Shown piece after piece: positions 16,502-25,618 of a stretch of DNA of 64,000 nucleotides; the first letter of the stretch is position 1, and each line of letters opens with the position of its first letter. Below the pieces are notes generated by a model. It saw nothing but the letters and a program-made list of their open reading frames with translations, made no database searches and was not told the DNA's origin. Source of the stretch: Xanthomonas cissicola. GTDB lineage: Bacteria; Pseudomonadota; Gammaproteobacteria; Xanthomonadales; Xanthomonadaceae. A program made the translations under genes and the position numbers. The DNA is taken from the NCBI RefSeq assembly GCF_008801575.1, contig NZ_VZPL01000009.1, positions 44,062-108,061 on the forward strand, in the 5' to 3' direction.

Positions 16502-17728
16502 TCAGCCCGCTTTGGCCCACAGCGGTACGACGTTGCCAACCGAGCGCAGGCCGTCCAGATAGTCGGCCCAAGCCTGCATCATGCGGACACGCTCGTGCAG
16601 GTACTGCGCTGCATGCGTGTACGCCTCGCGCACCTTGTTGGTTTCGGCGTGCGCCAGTTGCCGTTCAATGGCATCGGCGTTCCAGCCCATTTCGTTGAGC
16701 CTTGTTGCTGCCATGCTGCGGAAACCGTGGCCGGTCATCTCGTCGCCGGAATAGCCCAGCGCGCGCAGGGCTGCATTGACAGTGTTTTCCGACATGGGCC
16801 TATTGGGGCGCAGCCCAGGGAACACGTGGTGGCCGCCACCGGTCAGGGCATGCAGATCGCGCAGGATCGCCACGGCTTGGCTTGACAGGGGCACCAGGTG
16901 CGCCGCCTTCATCTTCATGCGCTCGGGCCGAATGCGCCACATGGCGGCATCCAGGTCGATTTCCGCCCACTCGGCCGCGCGCAGTTCGCCGGGGCGCACG
17001 AACACCAGCGGGGCCAACTTCAACGCGGCATGGGTCACTGGTTGTCCGCTGAAACCTTCGATGGCGCGCAGTAGCTGGCCGATCTTGGCCGGCTCGGTGA
17101 CAGCGGCATGATGGCGGGCCTTGGCGGCTTTGAGCGCGCCGCGCAGGCTGGCGGTGGGATCGATCTCCGCCTTGCCTTCCAGCATGGCGTAACGGAACAC
17201 CTGCCCGGCCTTGATCTTGGCGCGGGCGGCGGTTTCCAGCTTGCCGGTGGCTTCGATCTTGCGCAGGGCGTCCAGCAGCTCGCGGGGCGTGATCTCGCCA
17301 ATGCTACGGCTGCCGATCTCGGGAAACAGGAAGGTTTCCAGCAGCCAGCGATTCTTCTCCGCCGTGACGCGCGCGACGGTCTGGCGGGCCATCCACTCGC
17401 GGGCCATGACCTCGAACGTCTCGCCAGCAGCCATCACCACTGCCGCCCGCTCCTGCTTGGCCTGCTTCCGTTGCTCGCCGGGGTCCACCCCAGCAGCCAG
17501 CAGCTTGCGCGCGGCGTCGCGCTTCTCCCGCGCATCGGCAAGGCCGGTATCCGGGTAAGTGCCCAGGCTCAGGGTGTTGCGCTTGCCCGTCACCGGGCGC
17601 CGGTAGTCCCACCGCCACCAGCGGGCGCCATCCGGCCGCATCAGCAGGTAGAGGCCGCCGCCATCACGCAGTTTGAGCGGGACAGCTCCGGGCTTGGTCT
17701 TGCGGATGGCGGTATCTGTCAGCGGCAT
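16502..17728 (-). CDS. int: P4-type tyrosine recombinase (island integrase)
   Basis: 408 residues. The N-terminal arm-binding DUF4102 domain (1-90) has GGGLYLLMRPDGARWW and LSLGTYPDTGLADAR. A core-binding helical domain covers about 100-190. The catalytic domain has R245 (FVRPGELR), the H334-x-x-R337 pair (GHGFR), H360 (QLAH) and a tyrosine at 370 (AYTHAA). The length is normal and the set looks complete, so activity is plausible. It is encoded next to the tRNA-Leu end of the element, as usual for this family, and would catalyse integration into the tRNA 3' end. Confidence 0.93.
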   Translation of the reverse strand: MPLTDTAIRKTKPGAVPLKLRDGGGLYLLMRPDGARWWRWDYRRPVTGKRNTLSLGTYPDTGLADAREKRDAARKLLAAGVDPGEQRKQAKQERAAVVMAAGETFEVMAREWMARQTVARVTAEKNRWLLETFLFPEIGSRSIGEITPRELLDALRKIEATGKLETAARAKIKAGQVFRYAMLEGKAEIDPTASLRGALKAAKARHHAAVTEPAKIGQLLRAIEGFSGQPVTHAALKLAPLVFVRPGELRAAEWAEIDLDAAMWRIRPERMKMKAAHLVPLSSQAVAILRDLHALTGGGHHVFPGLRPNRPMSENTVNAALRALGYSGDEMTGHGFRSMAATRLNEMGWNADAIERQLAHAETNKVREAYTHAAQYLHERVRMMQAWADYLDGLRSVGNVVPLWAKAG

Positions 17729-17769
17729 GGCGGTAACTTTCGGCCTTGGCGAGCGGCAACCACCGCTGT

Positions 17770-17790
17770 TACCGCCAAAGCTACCGCCAC
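17770..17790 (+). repeat. Island-end 21-bp repeat, right copy
   Basis: TACCGCCAAAGCTACCGCCA, followed by C, matches the left copy (12583-12603) except one base. A further TACCGCC follows directly. It lies between the integrase start and the tRNA. Confidence 0.55.
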
Positions 17791-17816
17791 CTACCGCCGG
17801 ATTTCAACGCATGTCG

Positions 17817-17895
17817 CTGGACGCAGTTGGACCAACAGGCACAAAAAAACCCGCCAAGTTGCGGGTTTTATTGAAGTTTCTGGACGCTACTGGAC
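17817..17895 (+). repeat. CTGGACGCNNNTGGAC pair near the attachment site
   Basis: CTGGACGCAGTTGGAC (17817-17832) and CTGGACGCTACTGGAC (17880-17895) are direct repeats with two mismatches, on both sides of the terminator. They are possible additional integrase-binding sites. Confidence 0.4.
17846..17869. terminator. Bidirectional terminator between integrase and tRNA-Leu
   Basis: AAAACCCGC and GCGGGTTTT arms with a CAAGTT loop have T-runs on both strands. It would end tRNA-Leu transcription before the integrase, replacing the original terminator displaced to about 12476. Confidence 0.8.
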
Positions 17896-17912
17896 ATCCT
17901 GAAACAATGCAC

Positions 17913-17999
17913 TGGTGCCGAAGGTGGGACTCGAACCCACACGCTTTTAAGGGCGGCGGATTTTGAGTCCGCTGCGTCTACCGATTCCGCCACTTCGGC
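17913..17999 (-). tRNA. tRNA-Leu (anticodon CAA)
   Basis: An 87-base type II tRNA with a long variable arm and encoded CCA. The anticodon stem GCGGA/TCCGC encloses CTCAAAA, anticodon CAA, reading TTG codons. The acceptor pairs GCCGAAG with CTTCGGC. The 3' end is the integration site of the 5.4-kb element. A TATACT box lies upstream on the minus strand (18010-18015 on the plus strand). Confidence 0.96.
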
Positions 18000-18137
18000 G
18001 TGGCCGCGCAGTATAGCGATTTGTTGTTGAAACGAACAGTGTCAATTTGCGCCTGACGAATTCAGGTGCAAGCGGGGTCTGCAGCGCTGTGTCCAGGCAG
18101 TCCCGATATACTGGCCGACTTAGTGAAGGAGTAAGCA

Positions 18138-18518
18138 ATGTCGGTGTTGCGTGGAGTTCGGGTACTCGTGGTCGAAAACGATGACATGAATGCCATGCTG
18201 CTCGATCTGCAGCTTGTTCAGGCGGGTGCCGTCGTCATGGGCCCGGTCGGCGAGGTGCGCGATGCTTTGCAACTGATCGACGACGACGCACCGGATATCG
18301 CAGTGCTGGACTATCGCTTGGGCAATGGCGAAACCAGCGAACCGGTCGCACGCCTGTTGTCGGAGCGCGGTATCCCGTTCGTACTGGCGACCGGCGTTGC
18401 CATCGGCAGCATCCCGAGCGGTTTCGAACGTGGCGTCATCCTGATCAAGCCGTATCTGTCCGAAGAACTGGTTGGCGCATTGTCCAAAGCGCGCGAGTCG
18501 CGCGGCGCTGAGGGCTGA
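18138..18518 (+). CDS. Stand-alone response-regulator receiver protein
   Basis: 126 residues forming a single CheY-like receiver domain and nothing else. It shows the acidic pocket (ENDD at 13-16), the phospho-acceptor D58 in VLDYRLGNG, a Thr/Ala switch region (LATG) and the conserved lysine in LIKPYL. With no output domain it would act through protein contacts or as a phosphate sink. The large hybrid kinase 200 bases downstream in the same direction is the obvious partner, by position only. Confidence 0.9.
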   Translation: MSVLRGVRVLVVENDDMNAMLLDLQLVQAGAVVMGPVGEVRDALQLIDDDAPDIAVLDYRLGNGETSEPVARLLSERGIPFVLATGVAIGSIPSGFERGVILIKPYLSEELVGALSKARESRGAEG

Positions 18519-18715
18519 GCAGCAGCACGGGCGCACCTGCCAGCCCGCCCCGGTGCGGCACGCATGCCGTCTCTAACACCCCCTCATCCTGCCACCGACG
18601 CGCTGTTTTGGGTGTACGGGCAGCGATTAGCTGAATCGCCGTTTGCGCGGTATCAGCGGCGCCGGGCCGGTTGCTACTAGAATTTGCCATCGAAGAATGA
18701 CGGGCGGGTCGCTGG

Positions 18716-21700
18716 ATGGATATCGCCGTGTCGCCGTTGGCCGGCTTGCTGCCGGAGACGAGCGAAACCGCAGCATTGCTAGCCGCGTTAGTGCATCCTG
18801 CGGACGCGCTGCTGGGCGATAGCCCTGCGCTACGCACAGCACTATCGATCTGCCTGCATGCGCAAGTTCCGATGCTGCTCGTATGGGGCCGCGACGACCG
18901 CTGCATCTACAACGATGCCTGCATTGCACGACTGGGGCCACGCCATCCGGCGGCCTTCGGGCAGCCGCTTGCGGCGCTGACCTGTGCATCCGATGGCGAT
19001 GGCGAGCCAGCAGCGACAATCGCCCTGGATCTGGCGAGCTGGTCATGCAGCCCAGTGCTGCAAACGGGCGAGCAGTTGGGCGCGCTCTACATCGGCGTTG
19101 CTGTTTCAACGGCTGATGTCGACGAACAACGCCGCAGCGATGGCCGCGACAGTTTTTTATTGATGCTCGAAGACGCACTGCAGCACGTGTCCGATCCGCG
19201 GCAGATCATCGACACCAGCGTGCGCTTGCTCGGCGAGCATCTGCAGGCGAACCGTTGCGCATTCGGCCTGGTCGCTGCCGATGGCAGCACCATGCATGTC
19301 ATCAGCGACCATGTGCAGGACATGCCGAGCCTGCAAGGCGATTTCCCACTGGAGGCGGCACGGGGCCTGCGCGATGCGCTGCTGGAAAACCGCCCCTGGT
19401 TCACGACCGATGCGCTGGCGCCGGGTGCGCCGGACTATGTGGCCGAGCAGTACCGCCGCTCCGGCTTGCGCGCCTCGCTGGCCATTCCGTTGCACAAGCA
19501 CGACCGATTGGTGGCAGCGATCGGCGTCCATCAACGCGCACCGCGGCGCTGGCTGTCGGCGGAGATCGAACTGGTGCGATTGGTTGTGGCACACTGCTGG
19601 GAATCGATGCAACGGGCCAAGGCGCAGCAGCAACTCGCGGCCAACGAAGCGCGCCTGCGCCGCCTCGCCAATACGCTCCCGCAGATCATCTTCATCGCCG
19701 ATCCGGACGGACGGCCGCACTACTTCAATCAGCGCTGGTACGAGTACACCGGCCTGGATCCTTCCAACAACGAAGATGCCGCCTGGCATCTCGCGCACAC
19801 TGCCGATGGTCTGCGCCTGTCCGAGCAGGCCTGGAGCCTGGCACTGAAGGGCCAGCGCGCTCTCGAGGTGGAGTGCGAACTGCTGCGTCACGATCGGCAA
19901 TCGCGCTGGCACCTGGTGCGCGCGCTACCGGTGCGCGGCGACGATGGCAGCATCAGCGAGTGGATCGGTACCTACACCGACATTCATGACCGGCGCGCAT
20001 TCGAGCAGCAACTACGCGAAAGCGAAGTGCGCTTCCGTGCGCTCTGCGAGACGGTGCCAGCGATGATCTGGATGGCCGACGCGCAAGGCGATTGCGTGTA
20101 CTGGAATCCGCGCTGGTACAACTTTACCGGACAGGGGGAAGACCAGGCACTAGACCAGGGCTGGTGGGATGTGATGCATCCCGACGATGCAGCACGCGTG
20201 CGGCATGCCTTCGAACAGGCACTCGAGCAACGCGGCGAATTCCTCGCCGAATACCGCGTGCGCCGCCACGACGGGCAATACCGATGGTGCATCGACACCG
20301 CATCGCCGCACTTCGCCAGCGACGGACGTTTTCTGGGGCACATCGGCTCGCTCACCGACATCTCCGAACGCAAGCACATCGAAGATGCCACCGCTTCGGA
20401 CCGTGCGATCCTGAGTTTGATCACCACCGGTGCGCCGTTGCCGGTGGTGCTGGATGCGATCGCATTGAGCGTGGAGGCGCGCGGTGAAATCCCGCTGTAC
20501 TGCTCGGTCATGGTGCGCGATGAGGTCCGCCATACATTGAGTTTCGGCTCGGCACCGCATTTTCCGATCGAGTACCGCGGGCACTTCGAGCCCTCGCCAA
20601 TCGGGCCGGAGGGTCCGCCCTGCGCCCTGTCTGCACATCTGGGTCGTCAGGTGATCTGCAGCGATATCCAGGCCGATGCAAGCTTCAGCGCCCACCATGC
20701 GATCTCGGCGGCGATGGACGTCGCCGCGTGTTGCGTCACGCCGATCCTGGCCAGCAACGGACAGGTATTGGGCACGCTCAATATCTATTACGACCGCCCT
20801 CACCTACCGTCCTTGCGCGAGCAGGCAATGGCGCGCTCGGCTTCGCACCTGGCCGGCATCGTGATCGAACGCACCCGGGTGGATGCCAAGCTCAAGCTGT
20901 CGTTGCAGGCGGAAACCGCCGCGCGCGCGCAGGCCGAGCATGCCAACCGGGTCAAGGACGAATTCCTGGCAACGCTCAGCCATGAGTTGCGCACGCCACT
21001 CAACGCGATCCTGGGCTGGTCCCGGTTGATGCAATCGGACATCGCCGATCCGGCCAATCTGCGCCGGGGCCTGGTGATCATCGAACGCAGTGCGCGCGCG
21101 CAGACGCAGATCATCGACGACCTGCTGGATATGAGCGCGATCCTGTCCGGCAAGATCCGCCTGCAGGCCGAGCATTTCGATATCGCAGGGTTGGTGCGCA
21201 GCGCGCTGGAACTCATGCAGCCGACGGCGTTGACGCGCAAGATCGCACTGGAACTAGATGCGCCTTGCGATGGCGAATTGTGGTTCTTCGGCGATGCCGG
21301 GCGACTGCAGCAGGTGCTGACCAACCTGCTCAGCAATGCGCTGAAGTTCACCCCTGCCGGCGGCACGGTGCGAGTGACGATGGACGTCGAAGACGAGCGC
21401 CTGCGCCTGTGCGTACAGGACACCGGGATCGGCATTGCGGCGGATTTTTTGCCGCATGTGTTCGACCGCTTTCGTCAGGCCGATGCAGGCACTACCCGGC
21501 GCGTGGGCGGCCTGGGGTTGGGCCTGTCGATCTCGCGTCAGTTGGTGGACCTGCATGGCGGCAGCCTGGGCGCCTCCAGCGCGGGCGAAGGCCAGGGCGC
21601 GCTATTTACCATCGTGTTGCCGTTCCAGCACGGGGTCAGCGACCTGCGCCCTGCCTCGGCAGATACCACCCACGTGGGCGCGCTGCCGGACGAGTGCCGC

Positions 21701-22099
21701 GACCGCCTGGCTGGTGTGCGCGTCCTGCTGGTCGACGACGATCAGGATTCGCGCGAAGCGGTGATGCAGTTCCTGATGCTGGCCGGCGCGCAGGTGCAGG
21801 CTGCCGGGTCGGTGGACGCGGCCGAGCACTGCCTGGCGAACGCGCACTTCGATGTGTTGGTCAGCGATATCGCGATGCCGTTGCGCGATGGCTACGATCT
21901 GATCCGCACGGTGCGTTCGGGCCGCGCCGATCTGCCACGGCATATTCCGGCCGTCGCCCTCACCGCCTATGTCCGCGAAGAAGACCGCGACCGCGCGGTA
22001 GTGGCCGGCTTCGATGCGCACATGGGCAAGCCGGTGGAACCACCCGTCCTGGTCGATCTGATCGAACGCGTGATCTTGCCGACGCGCAGTACGAGATGA
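18716..22099 (+). CDS. Hybrid sensor histidine kinase (PAS/GAF-PAS-PAS-GAF-HisKA-HATPase-REC)
   Basis: 1127 residues, no membrane segments, so a cytosolic sensor. In order: a PAS-like region (about 40-135), GAF (150-305), PAS with PAC (315-435), PAS with PAC (440-560; FNQRWYEYTG and WNPRWYNFTG in the two), GAF (565-725), HisKA with the phospho-histidine H756 in LSHELRTPLN, HATPase (860-970; N, G1 and G2 boxes visible), and a C-terminal receiver with D1051 in VSDIAMP. Several input domains suggest integration of redox, light or small-molecule signals; no cofactor residue is certain. It follows a stand-alone receiver gene. Confidence 0.92.
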   Translation: MDIAVSPLAGLLPETSETAALLAALVHPADALLGDSPALRTALSICLHAQVPMLLVWGRDDRCIYNDACIARLGPRHPAAFGQPLAALTCASDGDGEPAATIALDLASWSCSPVLQTGEQLGALYIGVAVSTADVDEQRRSDGRDSFLLMLEDALQHVSDPRQIIDTSVRLLGEHLQANRCAFGLVAADGSTMHVISDHVQDMPSLQGDFPLEAARGLRDALLENRPWFTTDALAPGAPDYVAEQYRRSGLRASLAIPLHKHDRLVAAIGVHQRAPRRWLSAEIELVRLVVAHCWESMQRAKAQQQLAANEARLRRLANTLPQIIFIADPDGRPHYFNQRWYEYTGLDPSNNEDAAWHLAHTADGLRLSEQAWSLALKGQRALEVECELLRHDRQSRWHLVRALPVRGDDGSISEWIGTYTDIHDRRAFEQQLRESEVRFRALCETVPAMIWMADAQGDCVYWNPRWYNFTGQGEDQALDQGWWDVMHPDDAARVRHAFEQALEQRGEFLAEYRVRRHDGQYRWCIDTASPHFASDGRFLGHIGSLTDISERKHIEDATASDRAILSLITTGAPLPVVLDAIALSVEARGEIPLYCSVMVRDEVRHTLSFGSAPHFPIEYRGHFEPSPIGPEGPPCALSAHLGRQVICSDIQADASFSAHHAISAAMDVAACCVTPILASNGQVLGTLNIYYDRPHLPSLREQAMARSASHLAGIVIERTRVDAKLKLSLQAETAARAQAEHANRVKDEFLATLSHELRTPLNAILGWSRLMQSDIADPANLRRGLVIIERSARAQTQIIDDLLDMSAILSGKIRLQAEHFDIAGLVRSALELMQPTALTRKIALELDAPCDGELWFFGDAGRLQQVLTNLLSNALKFTPAGGTVRVTMDVEDERLRLCVQDTGIGIAADFLPHVFDRFRQADAGTTRRVGGLGLGLSISRQLVDLHGGSLGASSAGEGQGALFTIVLPFQHGVSDLRPASADTTHVGALPDECRDRLAGVRVLLVDDDQDSREAVMQFLMLAGAQVQAAGSVDAAEHCLANAHFDVLVSDIAMPLRDGYDLIRTVRSGRADLPRHIPAVALTAYVREEDRDRAVVAGFDAHMGKPVEPPVLVDLIERVILPTRSTR

Positions 22100-22224
22100 G
22101 GCCTGATAGCGCCAGAGCATGGCTGGCCAGCACCTTGTCGTTGATCGACCAAATCAACGAAACCTCGCGGCATCGGGTACGTTCACTTTCTACAGCGCTG
22201 AGAGAGTGAAAAGCTTGCTTGGCC

Positions 22225-22408
22225 GAATGCGCGGTGCCCTCGCCGCTCGCAGGACACGCCGTGAACCCGTCCTTGGGGGCTCGATGGCGGCATCCGTGCC
22301 GCCAACGGTCCTGCAAGCGGCAAGGACACCGCACCAGACAGTTTGCCGGGCCTGTTGAAAAGCGAGGAACACCGCGTCGTTGGTTGTTAGCTGCTTTGAA
22401 AACTCTGC
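22225..22408 (+). repeat. Dispersed intergenic repeat, copy 1
   Basis: Contains GCGCGGTGCCNTCGCCGCTC, then GGACACGCCG, CGTCC, GGCTCGATGGCGGC, TGCCGCCAACGGTCCTGCAA and ACCAGACA. The same series in the same order occurs at 40916-41107, with similarity running on through GAAAAGCGAGGAACACCGCG. The GGCGGCAT/ATGCCGCC arms can form a hairpin. Confidence 0.75.
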
Positions 22409-22429
22409 ATACCGACCAACTCTACTGGT

Positions 22430-22530
22430 CCTTGCCCGCTCACCGTCGCGGGACCCTTGGCGGCATGGATGCGCCAAGGAGCTTACAAGGACGTACTTGC
22501 AGCGTGTCCTGCGATGGTGAGCGGGCAAGG
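22430..22530 (-). repeat. Dispersed intergenic repeat, copy 2 (inverted)
   Basis: Read on the minus strand it gives CGCTCACCATCGCAGGACAC, then GCAAGTACGTCCTTGTAAGC, GGCGCATCCATGCCGCCAAG and GGTCCCGCGACGGTGAGC: the same series as copy 1 in the opposite direction, more diverged. Confidence 0.65.
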
Positions 22531-22735
22531 GCCCTGCAGCCAAGCCGCAGATCCCCCCAAGGACCTTGGGCGGCATACCCGCTACCAAAGAAACCAACTA
22601 GGGGGGCTCGACACCTATCTCATCATGATCTGCGGCTAAGACATCTAAGCCAAACCGCAGATCAGCCTATTACGACGTTAGATCCATGCCACGCCACCGA
22701 ACCACGCCGATCAACCAAACCATCAAAAGCGCGAC

Positions 22736-25096
22736 TTAGCTACGTTTGGCACGCGCGAATGCCGCTGCCAGCGCATTGTCTGCCGGCGGTGCGGTGATCC
22801 GCGGTTTGCTGTTGGCCTGCGCCTGACCGCGTCCACCACCATCGCGCCTGCCCTGCCCCGGACCGCTGCCGCGAGCGTCGCGCGGTTGCGCAGAGCCATC
22901 CGCCGCTGGCGGCGTATCGGACAAACGGCAGGTCAGCGCGATGCGCTTTCGCGCCACATCCACTTCCAGCACCTTGACCTTGACGATGTCGCCGGCCTTG
23001 ACCACATCGCGCGGATCCTTGACGAAGGTTTCCGACAACGCCGAGATGTGCACCAGTCCATCCTGATGCACGCCGATATCGACGAACGCACCGAACCCGG
23101 CCACATTGCTGACCACACCTTCGAGCACCATGCCCGGTTTGAGGTGCTTGATGTCCTCGATGCCCTCGGCGAACTGCGCCGCCTTGAACTCAGGCCGCGG
23201 ATCGCGGCCGGGTTTTTCCAGCTCCTTGAGGATGTCGCGCACCGTCGGCACACCGAATTGGTCGTCTGTGAACATCTCCGGCTTCAGGCCACGCAGAAAA
23301 CTGCCGTCGCCCAGCAATGCCTTGATCGGCTTGCCGGTGCTGCTCACGATGCGCTCGACCACCGGATACGCTTCCGGATGCACCGCCGACACGTCCAGCG
23401 GCTCGTCGCCATCGGCAATGCGCAGGAAACCGGCGCATTGCTCGAAGGTCTTGTCGCCCAGCCGCGGCACCTTGAGCAAGTCCTTGCGACGCTTGAACGG
23501 GCCATTGTCGTCGCGGTGACGCACGATATTTTCCGCTACCGTGCCCGACAACCCGGACACGCGCGACAACAACGCCGCCGAGGCGGTATTGACGTACACA
23601 CCGACCGCGTTGACGCAATCCTCCACCCGCGCTTCCAATGCCTTGGCCAGCCGGTATTGATCCACATCGTGCTGGTACTGGCCCACGCCGATCGCCTTGG
23701 GCTCGATCTTCACCAGTTCGGCCAATGGATCCTGCAGACGGCGCGCGATCGACACGGCACCACGCAGCGATACATCCAGATTCGGAAATTCCTTGGCCGC
23801 GAACTCCGAGGCCGAATACACCGATGCGCCCGCCTCGCTCACCACCACCTTCTGTAATTTGGCCGCGCCGCACAGCGCAATCGCCTCACCGGCCAGCTTG
23901 TCGGTCTCGCGGCTGGCGGTGCCGTTGCCGATCGCGATCAGCTCCACGTTGTGCTGCATGCACAATTTTTTGATGGTCTGCAGCGACTGATCCCACTGCC
24001 GCTTCGGCTCGTGCGGATAAATCGTTTCGGTGGCCACCAGCTTGCCGGTGGCATCGACCACGGCGATCTTGCAACCGGTACGGATGCCCGGATCCAGCCC
24101 AAGCACCACGCGCGGGCCTGCCGGCGCCGCCAGCATCAGGTCCTTGAGATTGTCGCCAAACACCGCGATCGCCTCGGCCTCGGCCTTTTCGCGCGCCTGA
24201 TTGAACAGGTCCAACAGCAAGTGCATATGCAGCTTGGCGCGCCAGGTCAGCCGGCACGCATCCAGCAACCAGCGATCGGCCGGACGGCCTTCGTTGGAGA
24301 TACCGGCATTGCGCGCCACGCGGCCTTCGGCGTACTGGTGCCCGGCCTCGGCGTCGCTGCCCGGATCCAGATCCAGGTACAGGATTTCCTCGCGGCGTGC
24401 GCGAAACAGCGCCAGCAGGCGGTGCGAGGGAATCTTCGCCAGCGTTTCGGCGTGATCGAAGTAATCGCGATACTTGGCACCGGCCTCTTCCTTGCCCTCG
24501 GCGACCCGTGCGCGGATCACGCCGTTGTCACCTAGCCAGCTGCGCAGCTCACCGACCAGTGCGGCATCTTCACCCCAGCGCTCCATCAGGATGGCGCGCG
24601 CGCCTTCCAGCGCCGCCTTGCTGTCTGCAACGCCCTTTTCGGCATCGATGAAGGCTGCCGCGGCCACGTCCGGGGACTGCGTCGGGTCCGCCAACAGGCC
24701 ATCGGCCAATGGCTCCAGCCCGGCTTCGCGCGCGATCTGTGCGCGGGTGCGGCGCTTGGGCTTGTAGGGCAGGTACAGGTCTTCCAGCCGCGACTTGGTG
24801 TCGGCCGCCACGATCTCGTTGCGCAATTCGTCGCTGAGCTTGCCCTGCTCGCCAATGCTGGACAGGATCGCCGCGCGGCGCTCTTCCAGCTCGCGCAGAT
24901 AGGTCAGGCGCGTTTCCAGATTGCGTAGTTGCGTATCGTCCAGGCCGCCGGTCACTTCCTTGCGGTAGCGGGCGATGAAGGGGACGCTGGCGCCCTCGTC
25001 GAGCAGGACGATGGCGGCGTGCGCCTGGGCGGGTTGGGCACCGATCTCATCGGCGATGGTGCGAGCAATCTGCTGGGCAAGCTGGCTATCGTGCAT
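22736..25096 (-). CDS. tex: Tex, S1 RNA-binding transcription accessory protein
   Basis: 786 residues with the complete Tex layout. The helical N-terminal domain includes [19 protein letters not shown] YqgF-like nuclease fold starts near 325 ([18 protein letters not shown]), then come helix-hairpin-helix motifs (about 490-570), and an S1 domain (about 640-712; [19 protein letters not shown]). The C-terminal tail after 720 is Gly/Arg/Gln-rich, likely flexible and nucleic-acid binding. Tex is a cytosolic nucleic-acid-binding protein affecting transcription and stress tolerance in several bacteria. It stands alone, leftward. Confidence 0.96.
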   Translation of the reverse strand: MHDSQLAQQIARTIADEIGAQPAQAHAAIVLLDEGASVPFIARYRKEVTGGLDDTQLRNLETRLTYLRELEERRAAILSSIGEQGKLSDELRNEIVAADTKSRLEDLYLPYKPKRRTRAQIAREAGLEPLADGLLADPTQSPDVAAAAFIDAEKGVADSKAALEGARAILMERWGEDAALVGELRSWLGDNGVIRARVAEGKEEAGAKYRDYFDHAETLAKIPSHRLLALFRARREEILYLDLDPGSDAEAGHQYAEGRVARNAGISNEGRPADRWLLDACRLTWRAKLHMHLLLDLFNQAREKAEAEAIAVFGDNLKDLMLAAPAGPRVVLGLDPGIRTGCKIAVVDATGKLVATETIYPHEPKRQWDQSLQTIKKLCMQHNVELIAIGNGTASRETDKLAGEAIALCGAAKLQKVVVSEAGASVYSASEFAAKEFPNLDVSLRGAVSIARRLQDPLAELVKIEPKAIGVGQYQHDVDQYRLAKALEARVEDCVNAVGVYVNTASAALLSRVSGLSGTVAENIVRHRDDNGPFKRRKDLLKVPRLGDKTFEQCAGFLRIADGDEPLDVSAVHPEAYPVVERIVSSTGKPIKALLGDGSFLRGLKPEMFTDDQFGVPTVRDILKELEKPGRDPRPEFKAAQFAEGIEDIKHLKPGMVLEGVVSNVAGFGAFVDIGVHQDGLVHISALSETFVKDPRDVVKAGDIVKVKVLEVDVARKRIALTCRLSDTPPAADGSAQPRDARGSGPGQGRRDGGGRGQAQANSKPRITAPPADNALAAAFARAKRS

Positions 25097-25198
25097 GACG
25101 GCGCGGCGTGAACCGCTTCACTGAAAAATGCATTTTCGCAGTGCCGGCCCGCCACGGAAACCCGTTGACAACGTCGCCGTAAACCTATGCAGCCGCGC

Positions 25199-25426
25199 TC
25201 AGCTGACCTGACGTGCGTAATGGGTGGCGGCACGTTCGACCAGAATGCTTTCCTGCAGCGATTCCAGCGCCATCACGCGCACCTTGCCCATATCCTTCAG
25301 CGGCACCATGCGTTCGACATACACCTCCGGGCCAGCATCGGTCATCGCACGCGACTTGCTGAAACCGTAAGGCACCACGCCCTTGTCGCCATCTTTACTG
25401 CCACCGACGTACAGGACAATCGACAT
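25199..25426 (-). CDS. Small conserved-type protein of unknown function (75 aa)
   Basis: 75 residues from the ATG at 25426, where MSIVLYVGGSKDGDKGVVPY begins; the longer frame to 25504 has no supported start. It is soluble, with a strand-rich first half and an amphipathic helix (VMALESLQESILVERAATHY). No family recognised. Codon use is typical of the chromosome. It lies between tex and a divergently oriented oxidoreductase gene. Confidence 0.65.
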   Translation of the reverse strand: MSIVLYVGGSKDGDKGVVPYGFSKSRAMTDAGPEVYVERMVPLKDMGKVRVMALESLQESILVERAATHYARQVS

Positions 25427-25618
25427 ACCCACACCCTCTTCTGCTGCTGTTGCTGCGTTGTGGCGGGAGGATACCCAGCGCGCCGTGAGGAGCTTTCCAC
25501 GCACGTTAACGCCGGCTGTTTGCCGTTTGGTGACGGTGGCAAGGCCGGACTCGCCTCACGGCCGCTTCACCCCGCTTGGCCGTCAATCGCCATCCGCCTG
25601 CTCGCTGATCGACACCGC

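Larger units (their letters stand above)
12518..17939. mobile_element. Integrative element in tRNA-Leu(CAA), about 5.4 kb
   Basis: The element is bounded by imperfect direct repeats of the tRNA-Leu 3' end. It carries a P4-type integrase next to the tRNA, an AlpA-like regulator, small DNA-binding proteins and two cargo-type genes, all on the minus strand. A 21-base motif, TACCGCCAAAG(C/T)TACCGCCAC, lies just inside each end (12583-12603 and 17770-17790) in the same orientation with one mismatch, as expected for recombinase or excisionase arm sites. No conjugation, capsid or terminase gene is present, so mobilisation would need a helper. The distal repeat has several mismatches, so the element may no longer excise. 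Confidence 0.75.
22100..22735. other. Long intergenic stretch carrying two copies of a dispersed repeat
   Basis: Apart from the two repeat copies described separately (about 22225-22408 and 22430-22530), I see no gene here. The open frames in it (for example 22190-22597 minus) are translations of the repeat: related peptides appear at 40898-41137, so their conservation reflects repeat DNA rather than protein selection. Confidence 0.6.

Noticed and set aside
18010..18045. TTGACA upstream of the tRNA-Leu TATACT box as a -35 element
   Set aside because: The two hexamers are 24 bases apart, too far for a normal sigma-70 promoter, so only the -10 word is mentioned.
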